This document shows, in pieces, positions 34,595 through 42,932 of a stretch of DNA of 64,000 nt (position 1 is the stretch's first letter; every line of letters starts with the position of its first letter). The stretch is from the NCBI GenBank assembly GCA_001028025.1, contig LDAQ01000100.1, forward strand, positions 35,511 to 99,510. Reading direction: 5' to 3'. Below the pieces are notes generated by a model. That model did not search any database, had not been told where the DNA came from, and was given only the letters and a program-made list of their open reading frames with translations. Origin of the DNA: Faecalicatena fissicatena. GTDB taxonomy: Bacteria; Bacillota; Clostridia; Lachnospirales; Lachnospiraceae. The position numbers and the translations under genes are program-made.

Positions 34595-35469
34595 TGAATA
34601 GAAAAAAACACAGAAAGCTGCCAACCATAGATAACATTATCGGTAATTTCGCCGGAAAGCCATTGAGAGTTGTGTTAATTGTCATCAGCATGATATTGAT
34701 CCTCTTTCCGGTATACTGGCTCATTACCAGTTCGTTTAAAGTGAAGGCTGACTACCTGGCCAGCCCACCGGTGCTGATTCCGAGCCAGCTGACCCTGGAT
34801 AGTTACGAGAGCGTTTTTGGAAAAGACCAGCTGGTGACGCACTTCCTGAATACCTTTATTGTAGCCGCGGTATCCACAATTATATCTGTGCTGCTGGGCA
34901 GTATGGCTGCTTATTCTGTGGCCAGGGGCGCTATTGGGAAAAAAGCGAGGAAGTACTTTGGCCTGTGGTTTATGATCCAGAAGATGTATCCGGCAATCGC
35001 TACGGCAATCCCGGTGTATCTGGTAATGAGAACTCTGCACCTGATCGATACGAAGACGGCGCTGGTGATTATGAATACAAGCTTTAACCTGCCCCTTGTA
35101 ATCTGGCTGATGATGGGATTTTTCGAGCAGCTGCCCAATGAGCTGGAAGAATCGGCCATGCTGGATGGGTGCGGTTTTACGAAAAGATTTTTCTATATAA
35201 TATTTCCGATTACGAAGCCGGGAATTATTGCTTCCGGGATCCTGGCATTTATCGGTGCATGGAATGAATTTTTGTTTGCAGTAATCCTGAGTGTTAACAA
35301 GTCCAAGACACTGCCCGTAGTAATCGCAGGTTTTATTACCGACCGCGGTCTGGAATGGGGCCCGATGGCTGTGACGGCTGTGATCACGCTGGTTCCTGTC
35401 TTGCTGATTGTATGGGCGGCCCAGAAGAATTTTGTACAGGGTCTTGCAATGGGTGCAGTAAAAGGTTAA
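34594..35469 (+). CDS. CUT1 ABC transporter permease, second subunit
   Basis: A permease of 291 residues with six helices. The EAA loop ELEESAMLDGCGFTKRFFYI lies around residue 190. The C-terminus FVQGLAMGAVKG is typical of MalG-type permeases. ATG 34594 sits in a TGATG overlap with the previous stop; GTG 34591 is possible. It completes the importer of the nan operon. Confidence 0.92.
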   Translation: MNRKKHRKLPTIDNIIGNFAGKPLRVVLIVISMILILFPVYWLITSSFKVKADYLASPPVLIPSQLTLDSYESVFGKDQLVTHFLNTFIVAAVSTIISVLLGSMAAYSVARGAIGKKARKYFGLWFMIQKMYPAIATAIPVYLVMRTLHLIDTKTALVIMNTSFNLPLVIWLMMGFFEQLPNELEESAMLDGCGFTKRFFYIIFPITKPGIIASGILAFIGAWNEFLFAVILSVNKSKTLPVVIAGFITDRGLEWGPMAVTAVITLVPVLLIVWAAQKNFVQGLAMGAVKG

Positions 35470-35490
35470 TGAGAGGGGAATGGCTGATAC

Positions 35491-36120
35491 ATGAAAAAAA
35501 GAATTGTTTGTTTTGGGGATTCGAATACCTGGGGATATGATGCGCTTACAGACGGACGTTTTCCTGATGATGTCAGATGGACCGGGAGGCTAAGGGAATT
35601 GCTGGGGAATGGATATACTGTAATAGAAGAGGGGCTGTGCGGGAGAACTTCTGTGTTTGAAGACCCGCTCAATGAGGGGATGAACGGACTGACATATCTG
35701 AATCCGTGCCTGATGTCTCATTCGCCCATAGACTATTTGATTATTATGCTGGGGACGAATGACTGTAAGGAACGGTTTGCAGCGACACCGAAAAATATAG
35801 CAGACGGGATGAAACGTCTTGTGCTGAAAGCGAAACAGACGGAGGCATGGCGGGAATGTCCGGGGATTCTTCTGGTATCACCAGGACCGATCGAAAAAGC
35901 ATGTGAGACTTCCCCTGTGGCCGGGGAGATGGGGATTAGCAGTGAAAAATCCACGAAACTGGCAGCGGAGTACAGGATCTGTGCAGAACAATATGGATGT
36001 GATTTTCTGGACGCTGCGGATTTTGTCACCATGAACCAGATTGATTACATGCATCTGGACGCCGAAAGCCACAACAGACTGGCCGAAAAGCTGGCAGAGA
36101 TTATCAGAGAGAAGGTGTGA
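35491..36120 (+). CDS. SGNH/GDSL hydrolase, probable sugar O-acetylesterase
   Basis: A 209-residue cytosolic esterase. Block I is CFGDSNTWGYD with the nucleophilic serine, block III is MLGTNDCKE, and the catalytic Asp/His pair lies in IDYMHLDAESH near the C-terminus. There is no signal peptide. In an operon with a sugar importer, nanE and a nanK-like kinase it most likely removes O-acetyl groups from an imported sialic or amino sugar. That substrate is inferred from context. It overlaps the nanE start region. Confidence 0.85.
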   Translation: MKKRIVCFGDSNTWGYDALTDGRFPDDVRWTGRLRELLGNGYTVIEEGLCGRTSVFEDPLNEGMNGLTYLNPCLMSHSPIDYLIIMLGTNDCKERFAATPKNIADGMKRLVLKAKQTEAWRECPGILLVSPGPIEKACETSPVAGEMGISSEKSTKLAAEYRICAEQYGCDFLDAADFVTMNQIDYMHLDAESHNRLAEKLAEIIREKV

Positions 36121-36812
36121 CGTTGAATAAGGGAATAGAACAAATGAAGGGAAGACTGATCGTTTCGTGTCAGGCACTTCCGGAAGAACCGCTTCATTCC
36201 TCCTATATTATGGGGAGGATGGCTGCGGCAGCAAAAGAAGGCGGTGCGGCAGGAATCCGCGCCAATACAAAGGAAGATATTACGGAGATAAAAAGGAATG
36301 TCGATCTGCCTATCATTGGCATTGTAAAAAGAGACTATGAGGACAGTGAAGTATACATAACGCCTACGATGCGTGAAATTGAGGAACTTATGGCTGTGGG
36401 GCCGGAGATTATAGCTATGGATGCGACAAGCTCACTGCGGCCCGGAGGAAAGACACTGGAGGAATTTTACCGGGAAGTGCGCAGTGTATATCCTGATCAG
36501 CTGCTGATGGCGGACTGTTCTACGGTGGAGGAAGCACTGGCTGCGGATCAGATAGGGTTTGACTTTATAGGGACTACACTGGTAGGATATACAAAGCAGA
36601 GTAGAGGACTGAAGATTGAGTCTGACGACTTTGCAATTATCAAAGAGATTATGCAGAGCGTTTCCCATGAGGTGATTGCGGAGGGGAATATAAATACGCC
36701 TGAAAAGGTGCGCAGGGTTATGGATCTGGGCGTCTACAGTGTGGTGGTAGGAAGTGCCATTACCAGGCCGCAGATAATTACCAAGCAGTTCGTGGAAGCT
36801 CTTAAAAAATAG
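36117..36812 (+). CDS. nanE: N-acylglucosamine-6-phosphate 2-epimerase
   Basis: A protein of up to 231 residues with a TIM-barrel fold. It converts N-acetylmannosamine 6-phosphate to N-acetylglucosamine 6-phosphate, the substrate of NagA. The family blocks GRLIVSCQALPEEPLHSSYI, GIRANTKEDI, GIVKRDY and VIAEGNINTPEKVRRVMDLG are present. The start is uncertain: GTG 36117 overlaps the previous stop, TTG 36123 has better spacing to AAGG, and ATG 36144 begins nearest the conserved block. The pathway role is firm from sequence and context. Confidence 0.93.
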   Translation: MTLNKGIEQMKGRLIVSCQALPEEPLHSSYIMGRMAAAAKEGGAAGIRANTKEDITEIKRNVDLPIIGIVKRDYEDSEVYITPTMREIEELMAVGPEIIAMDATSSLRPGGKTLEEFYREVRSVYPDQLLMADCSTVEEALAADQIGFDFIGTTLVGYTKQSRGLKIESDDFAIIKEIMQSVSHEVIAEGNINTPEKVRRVMDLGVYSVVVGSAITRPQIITKQFVEALKK

Positions 36813-36833
36813 ATTGGCCGGCGGGGTGAGAAC

Positions 36834-37733
36834 ATGAGATATTACATAAGCATTGATATAGGCGGTACATCTATAAAATATGGCCTGCTGGATGAGGGAG
36901 GCAGAATACTGGAAAAAAGCAGCATGGCTACGGAGGCATACCTGGGCGGAGAGGCAATTGTGGAGAAAGCCGCACGGATTGTAGATCTGTACCGTGAGAA
37001 GCAGGAGATATCCGGTATCTGTATCTCTACAGCAGGTATGGTGGACTGCGAGAAAGGTGAGATCTTTTTTTCAGGAGAATTGATCCCGCACTATACGGGA
37101 ACAAAGTTCAGAAAGGTGTTGGAAGAAAAATACGGAATTCCCTGCGAGGTGGAAAACGATGTGAACTGTGCGGGGCTTGCGGAGTATACTGACGGCTCTG
37201 CTTCGGGCAGCCGGGTGGCAGTATGTCTGACGCTGGGAACAGGCATCGGCGGCTGCATCCTGATCGATGGGAAGGTGTTTCACGGTTTCAGCAGCAGCGC
37301 CTGTGAGATCGGATACATGAACATGTACGGCAGTGATTTCCAGACCCTTGGAGCCAGCAGCATCTTAAGTAAAAACGTAGCGGAGAAAAAACGGGAAGAT
37401 AAGGAAGCGTGGCCGGGCCCCCGTATTTTTGAAGAGGCAGAAAACGGGGATGCCGTCTGCAGGAGCGCAATTGAAGAGATGGCAGAGATCCTTGGGGAAG
37501 GGATTGCCAATATCTGCTATGTCATCAACCCTGAGGTGGTAGTACTGGGCGGAGGTATTGCCGCACAGGAGGAATACCTGAAGCCACTGGTCACAGCGCA
37601 GCTGCAGAGATTTTTAAAACCTGTTATTTTTGAAAAAACCAGGCTGGAATTTGCAAAACAGCGCAATAACGCCGGTATGCTGGGTGCGTTTTATCATTTT
37701 AAAATGCGCAGGCAGGAGCAGGGAGCCTGGTGA
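36834..37733 (+). CDS. nanK: ROK family sugar kinase, probable N-acetylmannosamine kinase without zinc motif
   Basis: A 299-residue ROK kinase. The ATP motif is DIGGTSIKYGLLD, the sugar-binding part VENDVNCAGLAE, and a further phosphate segment LGTGIGGCIL. The usual ROK zinc site is absent: the GHxxxxxxxxxCxCGxxGC region reads CEIGYMNMYGSDFQTLGASS, with Tyr for the His and no cysteine cluster. Zinc-free ROK kinases for ManNAc are known in Firmicutes, and nanE just upstream supports that substrate. It makes ManNAc 6-phosphate. An N-acetylglucosamine or other hexose kinase role is possible. Confidence 0.82.
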   Translation: MRYYISIDIGGTSIKYGLLDEGGRILEKSSMATEAYLGGEAIVEKAARIVDLYREKQEISGICISTAGMVDCEKGEIFFSGELIPHYTGTKFRKVLEEKYGIPCEVENDVNCAGLAEYTDGSASGSRVAVCLTLGTGIGGCILIDGKVFHGFSSSACEIGYMNMYGSDFQTLGASSILSKNVAEKKREDKEAWPGPRIFEEAENGDAVCRSAIEEMAEILGEGIANICYVINPEVVVLGGGIAAQEEYLKPLVTAQLQRFLKPVIFEKTRLEFAKQRNNAGMLGAFYHFKMRRQEQGAW

Positions 37734-37828
37734 AATGAAGGATAAACAGAATTTTTTTCTATCCGGAAGCTGTTTTACCTCCTTTTGAAATGGTAAAAGT
37801 TATATTTAACTATTCACTTTGATCATGC

Positions 37829-37857
37829 TTGACAACCGTCCGGCAGTTTGTTAGTAT
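37829..37857 (+). promoter_or_regulatory. nagB promoter
   Basis: -35 TTGACA (37829-37834), 17-bp spacer, -10 TAGTAT (37852-37857). The predicted start is immediately before the antiterminator stem. Confidence 0.78.
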
Positions 37858-37876
37858 AAGATTAATCTAAAAGACT

Positions 37877-37955
37877 GGGTTGTTACTCAAAGAAGGCAAA
37901 ACCAGATTTTCGAAGGATAAGGGCTACCTTTATACTCTGAAAGTCTGGTTTTTTC
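37877..37955 (+). promoter_or_regulatory. LicT/BglG-type RNA antiterminator and terminator in the nagB leader
   Basis: The RAT sequence GGGTTGTTACTCAAAG continues as AAGGCAAAACC (37877-37903), the standard binding site for BglG-family antiterminators. Its 3' half, AAAACCAGA (37898-37906), also pairs with TCTGGTTTT (37944-37952) to make a terminator with T-run. Binding of the LicT protein encoded at 41501 would prevent termination and switch on nagB-nagA. The remaining leader to 38177 holds only a GC-rich hairpin near 38096-38123. Confidence 0.85.
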
Positions 37956-38177
37956 TATGCTACCGGGTTACATAAAGCATGATTACGGGGCTCCTTAGGA
38001 TCTGCATAGTTTCGCAGCTGCTGCAGAGATGCCTGCATAGCAGGAAATACAGGTCTGGGGGTGAATGCCTGGTGCGACTTTGTCTTTTCGTGAGAACCTG
38101 CTTGTGCAGGAAGCAGGCATCGGTATATAATAGAACCGGTAATTAAGAATAAATAAGCGATAGTGGAGGAAGAAACT

Positions 38178-38909
38178 ATGAGAATTATTGAAGCAAAAGA
38201 CTATGCGGACATGAGCAGAAAGGCGGCAGGCATCATAGCTGCACAGGTTGTTATGAAGCCGGAATGTGTACTGGGGCTGGCAACAGGATCTACACCAATC
38301 GGTGCATATGACCGTCTGGTAGAGATGTATGAAGCAGGGGATCTGGATTTTTCAGGAGTATCTACGGCGAACCTGGACGAATATAAAGGACTTGACAGAG
38401 AAAATGACCAGAGCTATTACTATTTTATGCATAAACACCTGTTTGACCGCGTAAATATTGATGCGGCACGCACCAACGTACCGGACGGTATGGAACCGGA
38501 CTCTGACAAAGAGTGCAGAAGATATGAAGACCTGATTGCTTCTCTGGGCGGTCTGGATTTACAGCTTCTGGGCCTGGGACACAACGGACATATCGGCTTC
38601 AATGAGCCTGCTGAAGTTTTTGACAAAGAGACTCACTGCGTGGATCTGACAGAAAGCACAATTGAAGCAAATAAACGTTTCTTCGCATCCGCGGATGATG
38701 TGCCGAGACAGGCATATACTATGGGTATCGGGACTATCATGCGTGCGAAGAAAATTCTGGTAGTTGCAAGCGGTGAAGACAAGGCTGAGATCGTTGCAAA
38801 AGCATTCTTCGGCGATGTTACACCGTCAGTGCCGGCATCCATCCTGCAGATGCATCCTGATGTTACGGTTGTTGCAGATGCAGCAGCATTATCTAAAATC
38901 CCAAGATAG
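38178..38909 (+). CDS. nagB: Glucosamine-6-phosphate deaminase
   Basis: A 243-residue enzyme converting glucosamine 6-phosphate to fructose 6-phosphate and ammonia. Conserved blocks are LGLATGSTPIGAYDRLV, NLDEYKGL with the catalytic aspartate, and LLGLGHNGHIGFNEPA. ATG 38178 has GGAGGA eight bases upstream; the frame extends five codons further. It is followed by nagA after an 89-base gap containing an imperfect hairpin (38914-38924 with 38962-38972). Expression is probably controlled by antitermination upstream. Confidence 0.96.
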   Translation: MRIIEAKDYADMSRKAAGIIAAQVVMKPECVLGLATGSTPIGAYDRLVEMYEAGDLDFSGVSTANLDEYKGLDRENDQSYYYFMHKHLFDRVNIDAARTNVPDGMEPDSDKECRRYEDLIASLGGLDLQLLGLGHNGHIGFNEPAEVFDKETHCVDLTESTIEANKRFFASADDVPRQAYTMGIGTIMRAKKILVVASGEDKAEIVAKAFFGDVTPSVPASILQMHPDVTVVADAAALSKIPR

Positions 38910-38913
38910 CTTA

Positions 38914-38972
38914 CAATGCAGGGCGGCGGCTCTGCGGATACAGTATTGGTAAGTACATGAAGCCGTGCATTG
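38914..38972 (+). promoter_or_regulatory. Hairpin between nagB and nagA
   Basis: CAATGCAGGGC (38914-38924) pairs with GCCGTGCATTG (38962-38972) with one mismatch. There is no T-run, so a role in mRNA processing or differential stability is more likely than termination. Confidence 0.45.
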
Positions 38973-38998
38973 GGGCGGGGAAGAAAGAAGGTTAAAAT

Positions 38999-40117
38999 AT
39001 GATTATTAAAAATGTTCAGGTTTTCGGAGAGGATAAGACATTCACTTTAGGCGAGATTGCTATGAGCGGCGGAAAGTTTGTTTCCTCTGAAGAAGGCGGC
39101 AGTGAAGTAATGGATGGAAAAGGCTGTTTTGCCATTCCGGGACTTGTGGATATTCATTTTCATGGCTGCGTGGGAGATGATTTCTGCGATGCCAGTCTGG
39201 ATGCCATCAGGCATATGGCTGAATATGAGGCTTCCATCGGTGTCACTTCGATCTGTCCCGCAACAATGACACTGGCTGAGGAAGAGCTTCACAAGATTAT
39301 GAAGACAGCGGCGGCCTATGAAGGCGGTAACGGTGCAAAGTTGGTGGGCATTAATATGGAAGGGCCTTTTATAAGTGAAAAGAAAAAGGGCGCCCAGGCA
39401 GCAGAACATATCCGTAATTGTGATTTGGCGCTTTTTGAACAGCTGCAGAAGGAGTCAGGCGGATTAGTTAAGCTGGTAGACATTGCTCCGGAGAATGACG
39501 GGGCAATGGAGTTTATTGAGGCGGTAAAAGAGGATGTGGTAGTATCGATCGCACACACCACTGCGGATTATGATACCGCTTCAAAGGCATTGGAAAAGGG
39601 TGCCAGCCATGTGACACATCTTTACAATGCGATGCTGCCTCTGAACCACCGGGATCCGGGCGTGATCGGTGCTGCCAGGGACGATGAGGACTGCCATGTG
39701 GAATTGATCTGCGATGGGGTTCATATCCATCCATCTGTAGTGCGCGCGACATTTGCCATGTTCGGGGCCGAGAGAGTGATTCTGATCAGCGACAGTATGC
39801 GTGCAACTGGGCTGACGGACGGAGAGTATACCCTGGGTGGACAGGATGTGTTTGTAAAAGGACCGAAAGCAACACTTGCAGACGGTACGATAGCAGGCTC
39901 GGCGACAGACCTGATGGGCTGCCTCAGAGTAGCAGTGCAGCAGATGGAGATCCCGCTGGAGGATGCGATTGCATGTGCCACCATGAATCCGGCAAAGGAG
40001 ATCGGCATCTACGATGCATGCGGAAGTATTACACCTGGAAAAGCAGCGGATTTAGTTCTTTTAGATAAGGATCTGAATGTAACAGCTGTCTATGTAAATG
40101 GGAGAAAACAGGCATGA
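38999..40117 (+). CDS. nagA: N-acetylglucosamine-6-phosphate deacetylase
   Basis: A 372-residue amidohydrolase removing acetate from GlcNAc 6-phosphate. Metal ligands are visible in DIHFHGCVGDDF, in GINMEGPFIS, in the VSIAHTTADYD and HVTHLYNAM regions, and in ISDSMRATGL. The product feeds NagB. It overlaps the following gene by 4 bases (ATGA), so the transglutaminase-like protein is translated with it. Confidence 0.96.
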   Translation: MIIKNVQVFGEDKTFTLGEIAMSGGKFVSSEEGGSEVMDGKGCFAIPGLVDIHFHGCVGDDFCDASLDAIRHMAEYEASIGVTSICPATMTLAEEELHKIMKTAAAYEGGNGAKLVGINMEGPFISEKKKGAQAAEHIRNCDLALFEQLQKESGGLVKLVDIAPENDGAMEFIEAVKEDVVVSIAHTTADYDTASKALEKGASHVTHLYNAMLPLNHRDPGVIGAARDDEDCHVELICDGVHIHPSVVRATFAMFGAERVILISDSMRATGLTDGEYTLGGQDVFVKGPKATLADGTIAGSATDLMGCLRVAVQQMEIPLEDAIACATMNPAKEIGIYDACGSITPGKAADLVLLDKDLNVTAVYVNGRKQA

Positions 40118-41154
40118 ATTTTATCCGAAAGCATCAGAAAGCTGTCTTAATAACAGGGTTTGTGGTGATCCTTCTTGTTTTTCTGGCTTATTGGCAGCGG
40201 CAGACAACTCTGTCCAATGCCACGGCTACAAAACTGAAGGATGAACCACGTAAAAGCGGAGAAGCGGTATCCACATTTTATTATGACCAGCTGACAGCGA
40301 AAGAAGCTGCGGTGTATGATCTGATGAAAGAAAAGCTCGACAATATGGAGGGCGGTACCGTGACATTTCCGGAGGCTATGAGCGGACCGGAATATCTGCG
40401 CGTGACGACTGCGCTGGAAGATGAAGGGTACAATTATTTCTACGGTTTTTACGACATTCCTATGACAGAAGATAACATTTATGTGAAATATAAGGAATCG
40501 GATCTGACAACGGTCAAGGATAAGGTTATTACCAAGGCGATCCTGTTTTTATCCTGTGCGGAAGGCATCAATCAGGCAGGTAATTACGGAAAGGACGGCG
40601 AGGTACAGAATCTGGCCGAAGTCCAGGAAGGGTTGTCAGTGAACCTGGAAGAGAAGCTGGAAGAGATCGTAAAGACACAGAACGAGACAGAGGAGATCCT
40701 GGGCAGCATCATGGAAGGACTTCCCTCTGATTATGGTGAGAAAAAGGCAGTAGATTATTTTCTGTCATGGCTGGACGAGAACGTTTCTTTTGCGTCCAAT
40801 ATTGAGGAGGATGCCTCATCCGTTTCTTCTATGGAGGAAGTATTTGACGGGGTTTATATTTATAACAGTCTGTCGGCTCTAACGGAGCACAAGGCGACTG
40901 CACTGGGATATGCCAAGATTTTATCCGAACTCTGCGGCCGTGCCGGAATGGAGTCGCATGTTGTGCTCGGCACATGGAACAAAAGCCGGAGTGTACAGGA
41001 AAGCTATGTGTTCTGCGCGGTTTCTATGAACGGGCAGACGATCTATGTGGATGCCAGCGGTGCAAAGGGGTCTGACCTGGGGAACCAGAAGTACCTGACA
41101 CAGCAGGAGGCCGTGAATCATATGAAATTCGTGGAATATTTCGTATACGATTGA
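40114..41154 (+). CDS. Membrane-anchored transglutaminase-like protein lacking the expected catalytic cysteine
   Basis: A 346-residue protein. Residues about 12-30 form one membrane helix (AVLITGFVVILLVFLAYW), so the body is extracytoplasmic. A C-terminal region resembles transglutaminase-like domains: KATALGYAKILSELCGRAGM followed by SHVVLGTW. In active members the segment before GYA reads with a cysteine two residues before Gly; here it is alanine (TALGYA). The later His/Asp pair is not clear. It is probably a non-enzymatic cell-surface or peptidoglycan-associated domain. It overlaps nagA by 4 bases, an unexpected partner for a cytosolic deacetylase. Confidence 0.65.
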   Translation: MNFIRKHQKAVLITGFVVILLVFLAYWQRQTTLSNATATKLKDEPRKSGEAVSTFYYDQLTAKEAAVYDLMKEKLDNMEGGTVTFPEAMSGPEYLRVTTALEDEGYNYFYGFYDIPMTEDNIYVKYKESDLTTVKDKVITKAILFLSCAEGINQAGNYGKDGEVQNLAEVQEGLSVNLEEKLEEIVKTQNETEEILGSIMEGLPSDYGEKKAVDYFLSWLDENVSFASNIEEDASSVSSMEEVFDGVYIYNSLSALTEHKATALGYAKILSELCGRAGMESHVVLGTWNKSRSVQESYVFCAVSMNGQTIYVDASGAKGSDLGNQKYLTQQEAVNHMKFVEYFVYD

Positions 41155-41230
41155 TTTGGTGGTTTTGCACGAAAATATTAAAAAAATATAAACATTATTA
41201 CCAAAGTATAAATTTCTTCTCTGCAGGCAG

Positions 41231-41259
41231 TTGACATAGATGAATAATTTTGTTATAGT
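41231..41259 (+). promoter_or_regulatory. licT promoter
   Basis: -35 TTGACA (41231-41236), 17-bp spacer, -10 TATAGT (41254-41259). The RNA antiterminator follows about 24 bases later. Confidence 0.78.
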
Positions 41260-41282
41260 TTATACATCAAATGAATAGAAAT

Positions 41283-41362
41283 GGATTGTTACTGTAAGGC
41301 AGGCAAAACCAGATTTTATAGGCAGGGCATATAAGTCGTGTTTATGGAGTTTGGTTTTTTTA
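41283..41362 (+). promoter_or_regulatory. LicT/BglG-type RNA antiterminator and terminator in the licT leader
   Basis: RAT GGATTGTTACTGTAAG continues as GCAGGCAAAACC (41283-41310), close to consensus. AAAACCAGA overlaps it and pairs with the later TTTGGTTTT (41350 onward) as a terminator with a T-run. This would make licT-IIA-IIBC autoregulated by antitermination. The rest of the 41155-41500 gap is AT-rich with no gene. Confidence 0.85.
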
Positions 41363-41500
41363 TTTTATGTAGGATCCGTTCTAGTTTCCCGGGAGGTTTC
41401 TTCCAGAAATGTCCTATGAGAACCTAATAGCAATCTGAAAAAACTGGAAACAATAAAACAGGTAAGCAGAGAATTTGTTAAAAAGGAATGCAGGACTATT

Positions 41501-42337
41501 ATGGTAATTGAAAAGGTTATAAATAATAATATAGTTTCTGCCTATGATGATATGGGCAGAGAAGTTGTCATTATGGGACGCGGCATCGGGTTCGGCACCA
41601 AACCCGGACGGGAAGTTGCAGAGCAGAAGATTGAAAAGATCTTCCGCATCAAGAGCCAGAGCGTAGCGGAACAGTTCAAAGAGCTGCTTGCGAATATGCC
41701 TCTGGAGCATGCGCAGATATCCAATGATATTATTTCTCACGCCAAGAGGCATCTCAAATTAAAGCTGAATCAGAGCATATATGTTACATTGACAGACCAT
41801 ATTAATTTTGCAATTGAGAGATTCACGCAGGGGATCAAACCTGAAAATGCGCTGCTGTGGGAGATTAAAAGATTTTACCAGCAGGAGTACCAGCTGGGAA
41901 AATATGCAGTGGATATGATCTGGGAGAGGCTGCACATTGCACTGCCGGATGACGAGGCAGGTTTTATAGCACTCCATTTTGTAAATGCGGAGTACGGCAC
42001 CGATATCAGAGACGCACTGAATTTCCCGAATCAGATGAAAGATATACTAGATATTGTCAAGAGCGAACTGGATATGGAGTTTGATGAGGACTCGCTCCAC
42101 TATGAGAGATTCGTCACACACGTAAAGTTCCTTCTGCAGAGAGTCTACAGAAAAGAGCTGCTTCCCAACGAGGAAAGCGAACTGGCAGAGATGATGATGA
42201 CAAAGTATCCAAGGGAGTATGCGTGCAGCAGAAAAATAGCAGAATATATAGAAGATGCAACGGACAGTAAGATATCCGGAGAAGAAATCATGTATTTGTC
42301 CATCCATATCCGGAGAGTCACGATGGCAGAAGAATAA
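41501..42337 (+). CDS. licT: BglG/LicT family transcriptional antiterminator
   Basis: A 278-residue protein. Residues 1-55 form the RNA-binding CAT domain (MVIEKVINNNIVSAYDDMGR, then IGFGTKPG). Two PRD domains follow, with conserved histidines in LTDHINFAIERF and FIALHFVNAEYG (PRD1) and again in PRD2 (RFVTHVKFLLQRV and SIHIRRV). Phosphorylation by the PTS controls dimerisation and RNA binding. The genes downstream encode the matching PTS; both its own leader and the nagB leader carry its RNA site. The partner sugar is probably GlcNAc. Confidence 0.93.
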   Translation: MVIEKVINNNIVSAYDDMGREVVIMGRGIGFGTKPGREVAEQKIEKIFRIKSQSVAEQFKELLANMPLEHAQISNDIISHAKRHLKLKLNQSIYVTLTDHINFAIERFTQGIKPENALLWEIKRFYQQEYQLGKYAVDMIWERLHIALPDDEAGFIALHFVNAEYGTDIRDALNFPNQMKDILDIVKSELDMEFDEDSLHYERFVTHVKFLLQRVYRKELLPNEESELAEMMMTKYPREYACSRKIAEYIEDATDSKISGEEIMYLSIHIRRVTMAEE

Positions 42338-42352
42338 AAGGAGGAAAAAAAG

Positions 42353-42835
42353 ATGTTTAATATGTTTAAGAAAAAAGACAAAAAGCATGTACTGGGAGCA
42401 CCGGCAGCAGGAAAGGCAGTTTCCATTAAGGAAGTAAATGACCCAACATTCGCGGAGGAGATTCTTGGCAAAGGTGTTGCAGTCATTCCTTCCGAGGGAA
42501 AGATTTATGCACCGGAAGACGGTGAAATCGGGATGGTATTTGATACCCTGCATGCTGTCAGCCTGACAACGGATTACGGCGCAGAGGTTCTGATCCATGT
42601 AGGCCTCGATACAGTGCAGATGAAGGGAGAAGGCTTCGAGGGCCATGTGAAAGCCGGGGATAAAGTGAAAAAGGGCGACCTTCTGCTGACGGTAGATCTG
42701 GAGAAAGTAAAAGAAGCAGGCTACGATATCATCACTCCGATGCTGATCTGCAATACAGGTGATTATGCATCTGTGGAAGCAATGGACGGCAAAGAAGTGA
42801 AAGCTGGTGACGATATTCTCTCTATTGAAGAATAA
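42353..42835 (+). CDS. PTS glucose-type EIIA component
   Basis: A 160-residue soluble EIIA of the glucose family (Crr-like). The phosphorylated histidine lies in EVLIHVGLDTVQMKGEGFE, and VIPSEGKIYAPEDGE is the N-terminal hallmark. It accepts phosphate from HPr and passes it to the IIB domain of the next protein. AGGAGG lies before the start. It lies between licT and the IIBC gene, all in one direction. Confidence 0.94.
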   Translation: MFNMFKKKDKKHVLGAPAAGKAVSIKEVNDPTFAEEILGKGVAVIPSEGKIYAPEDGEIGMVFDTLHAVSLTTDYGAEVLIHVGLDTVQMKGEGFEGHVKAGDKVKKGDLLLTVDLEKVKEAGYDIITPMLICNTGDYASVEAMDGKEVKAGDDILSIEE

Positions 42836-42932
42836 GAAACGGTCATATATTGGGTGTATTTTAGCCGGCAGTGTGCCGGATTAAAATAAAAAGGGATTAG
42901 ATAATCAAAGGGATTCGAGAAGGAGGAAAAAC

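Noticed and set aside
38018..38075. A sixth copy of the 65-bp repeat in the nagB leader
   Set aside because: Only a short CAGCTGCTGCAGAG segment matches; the rest does not align.
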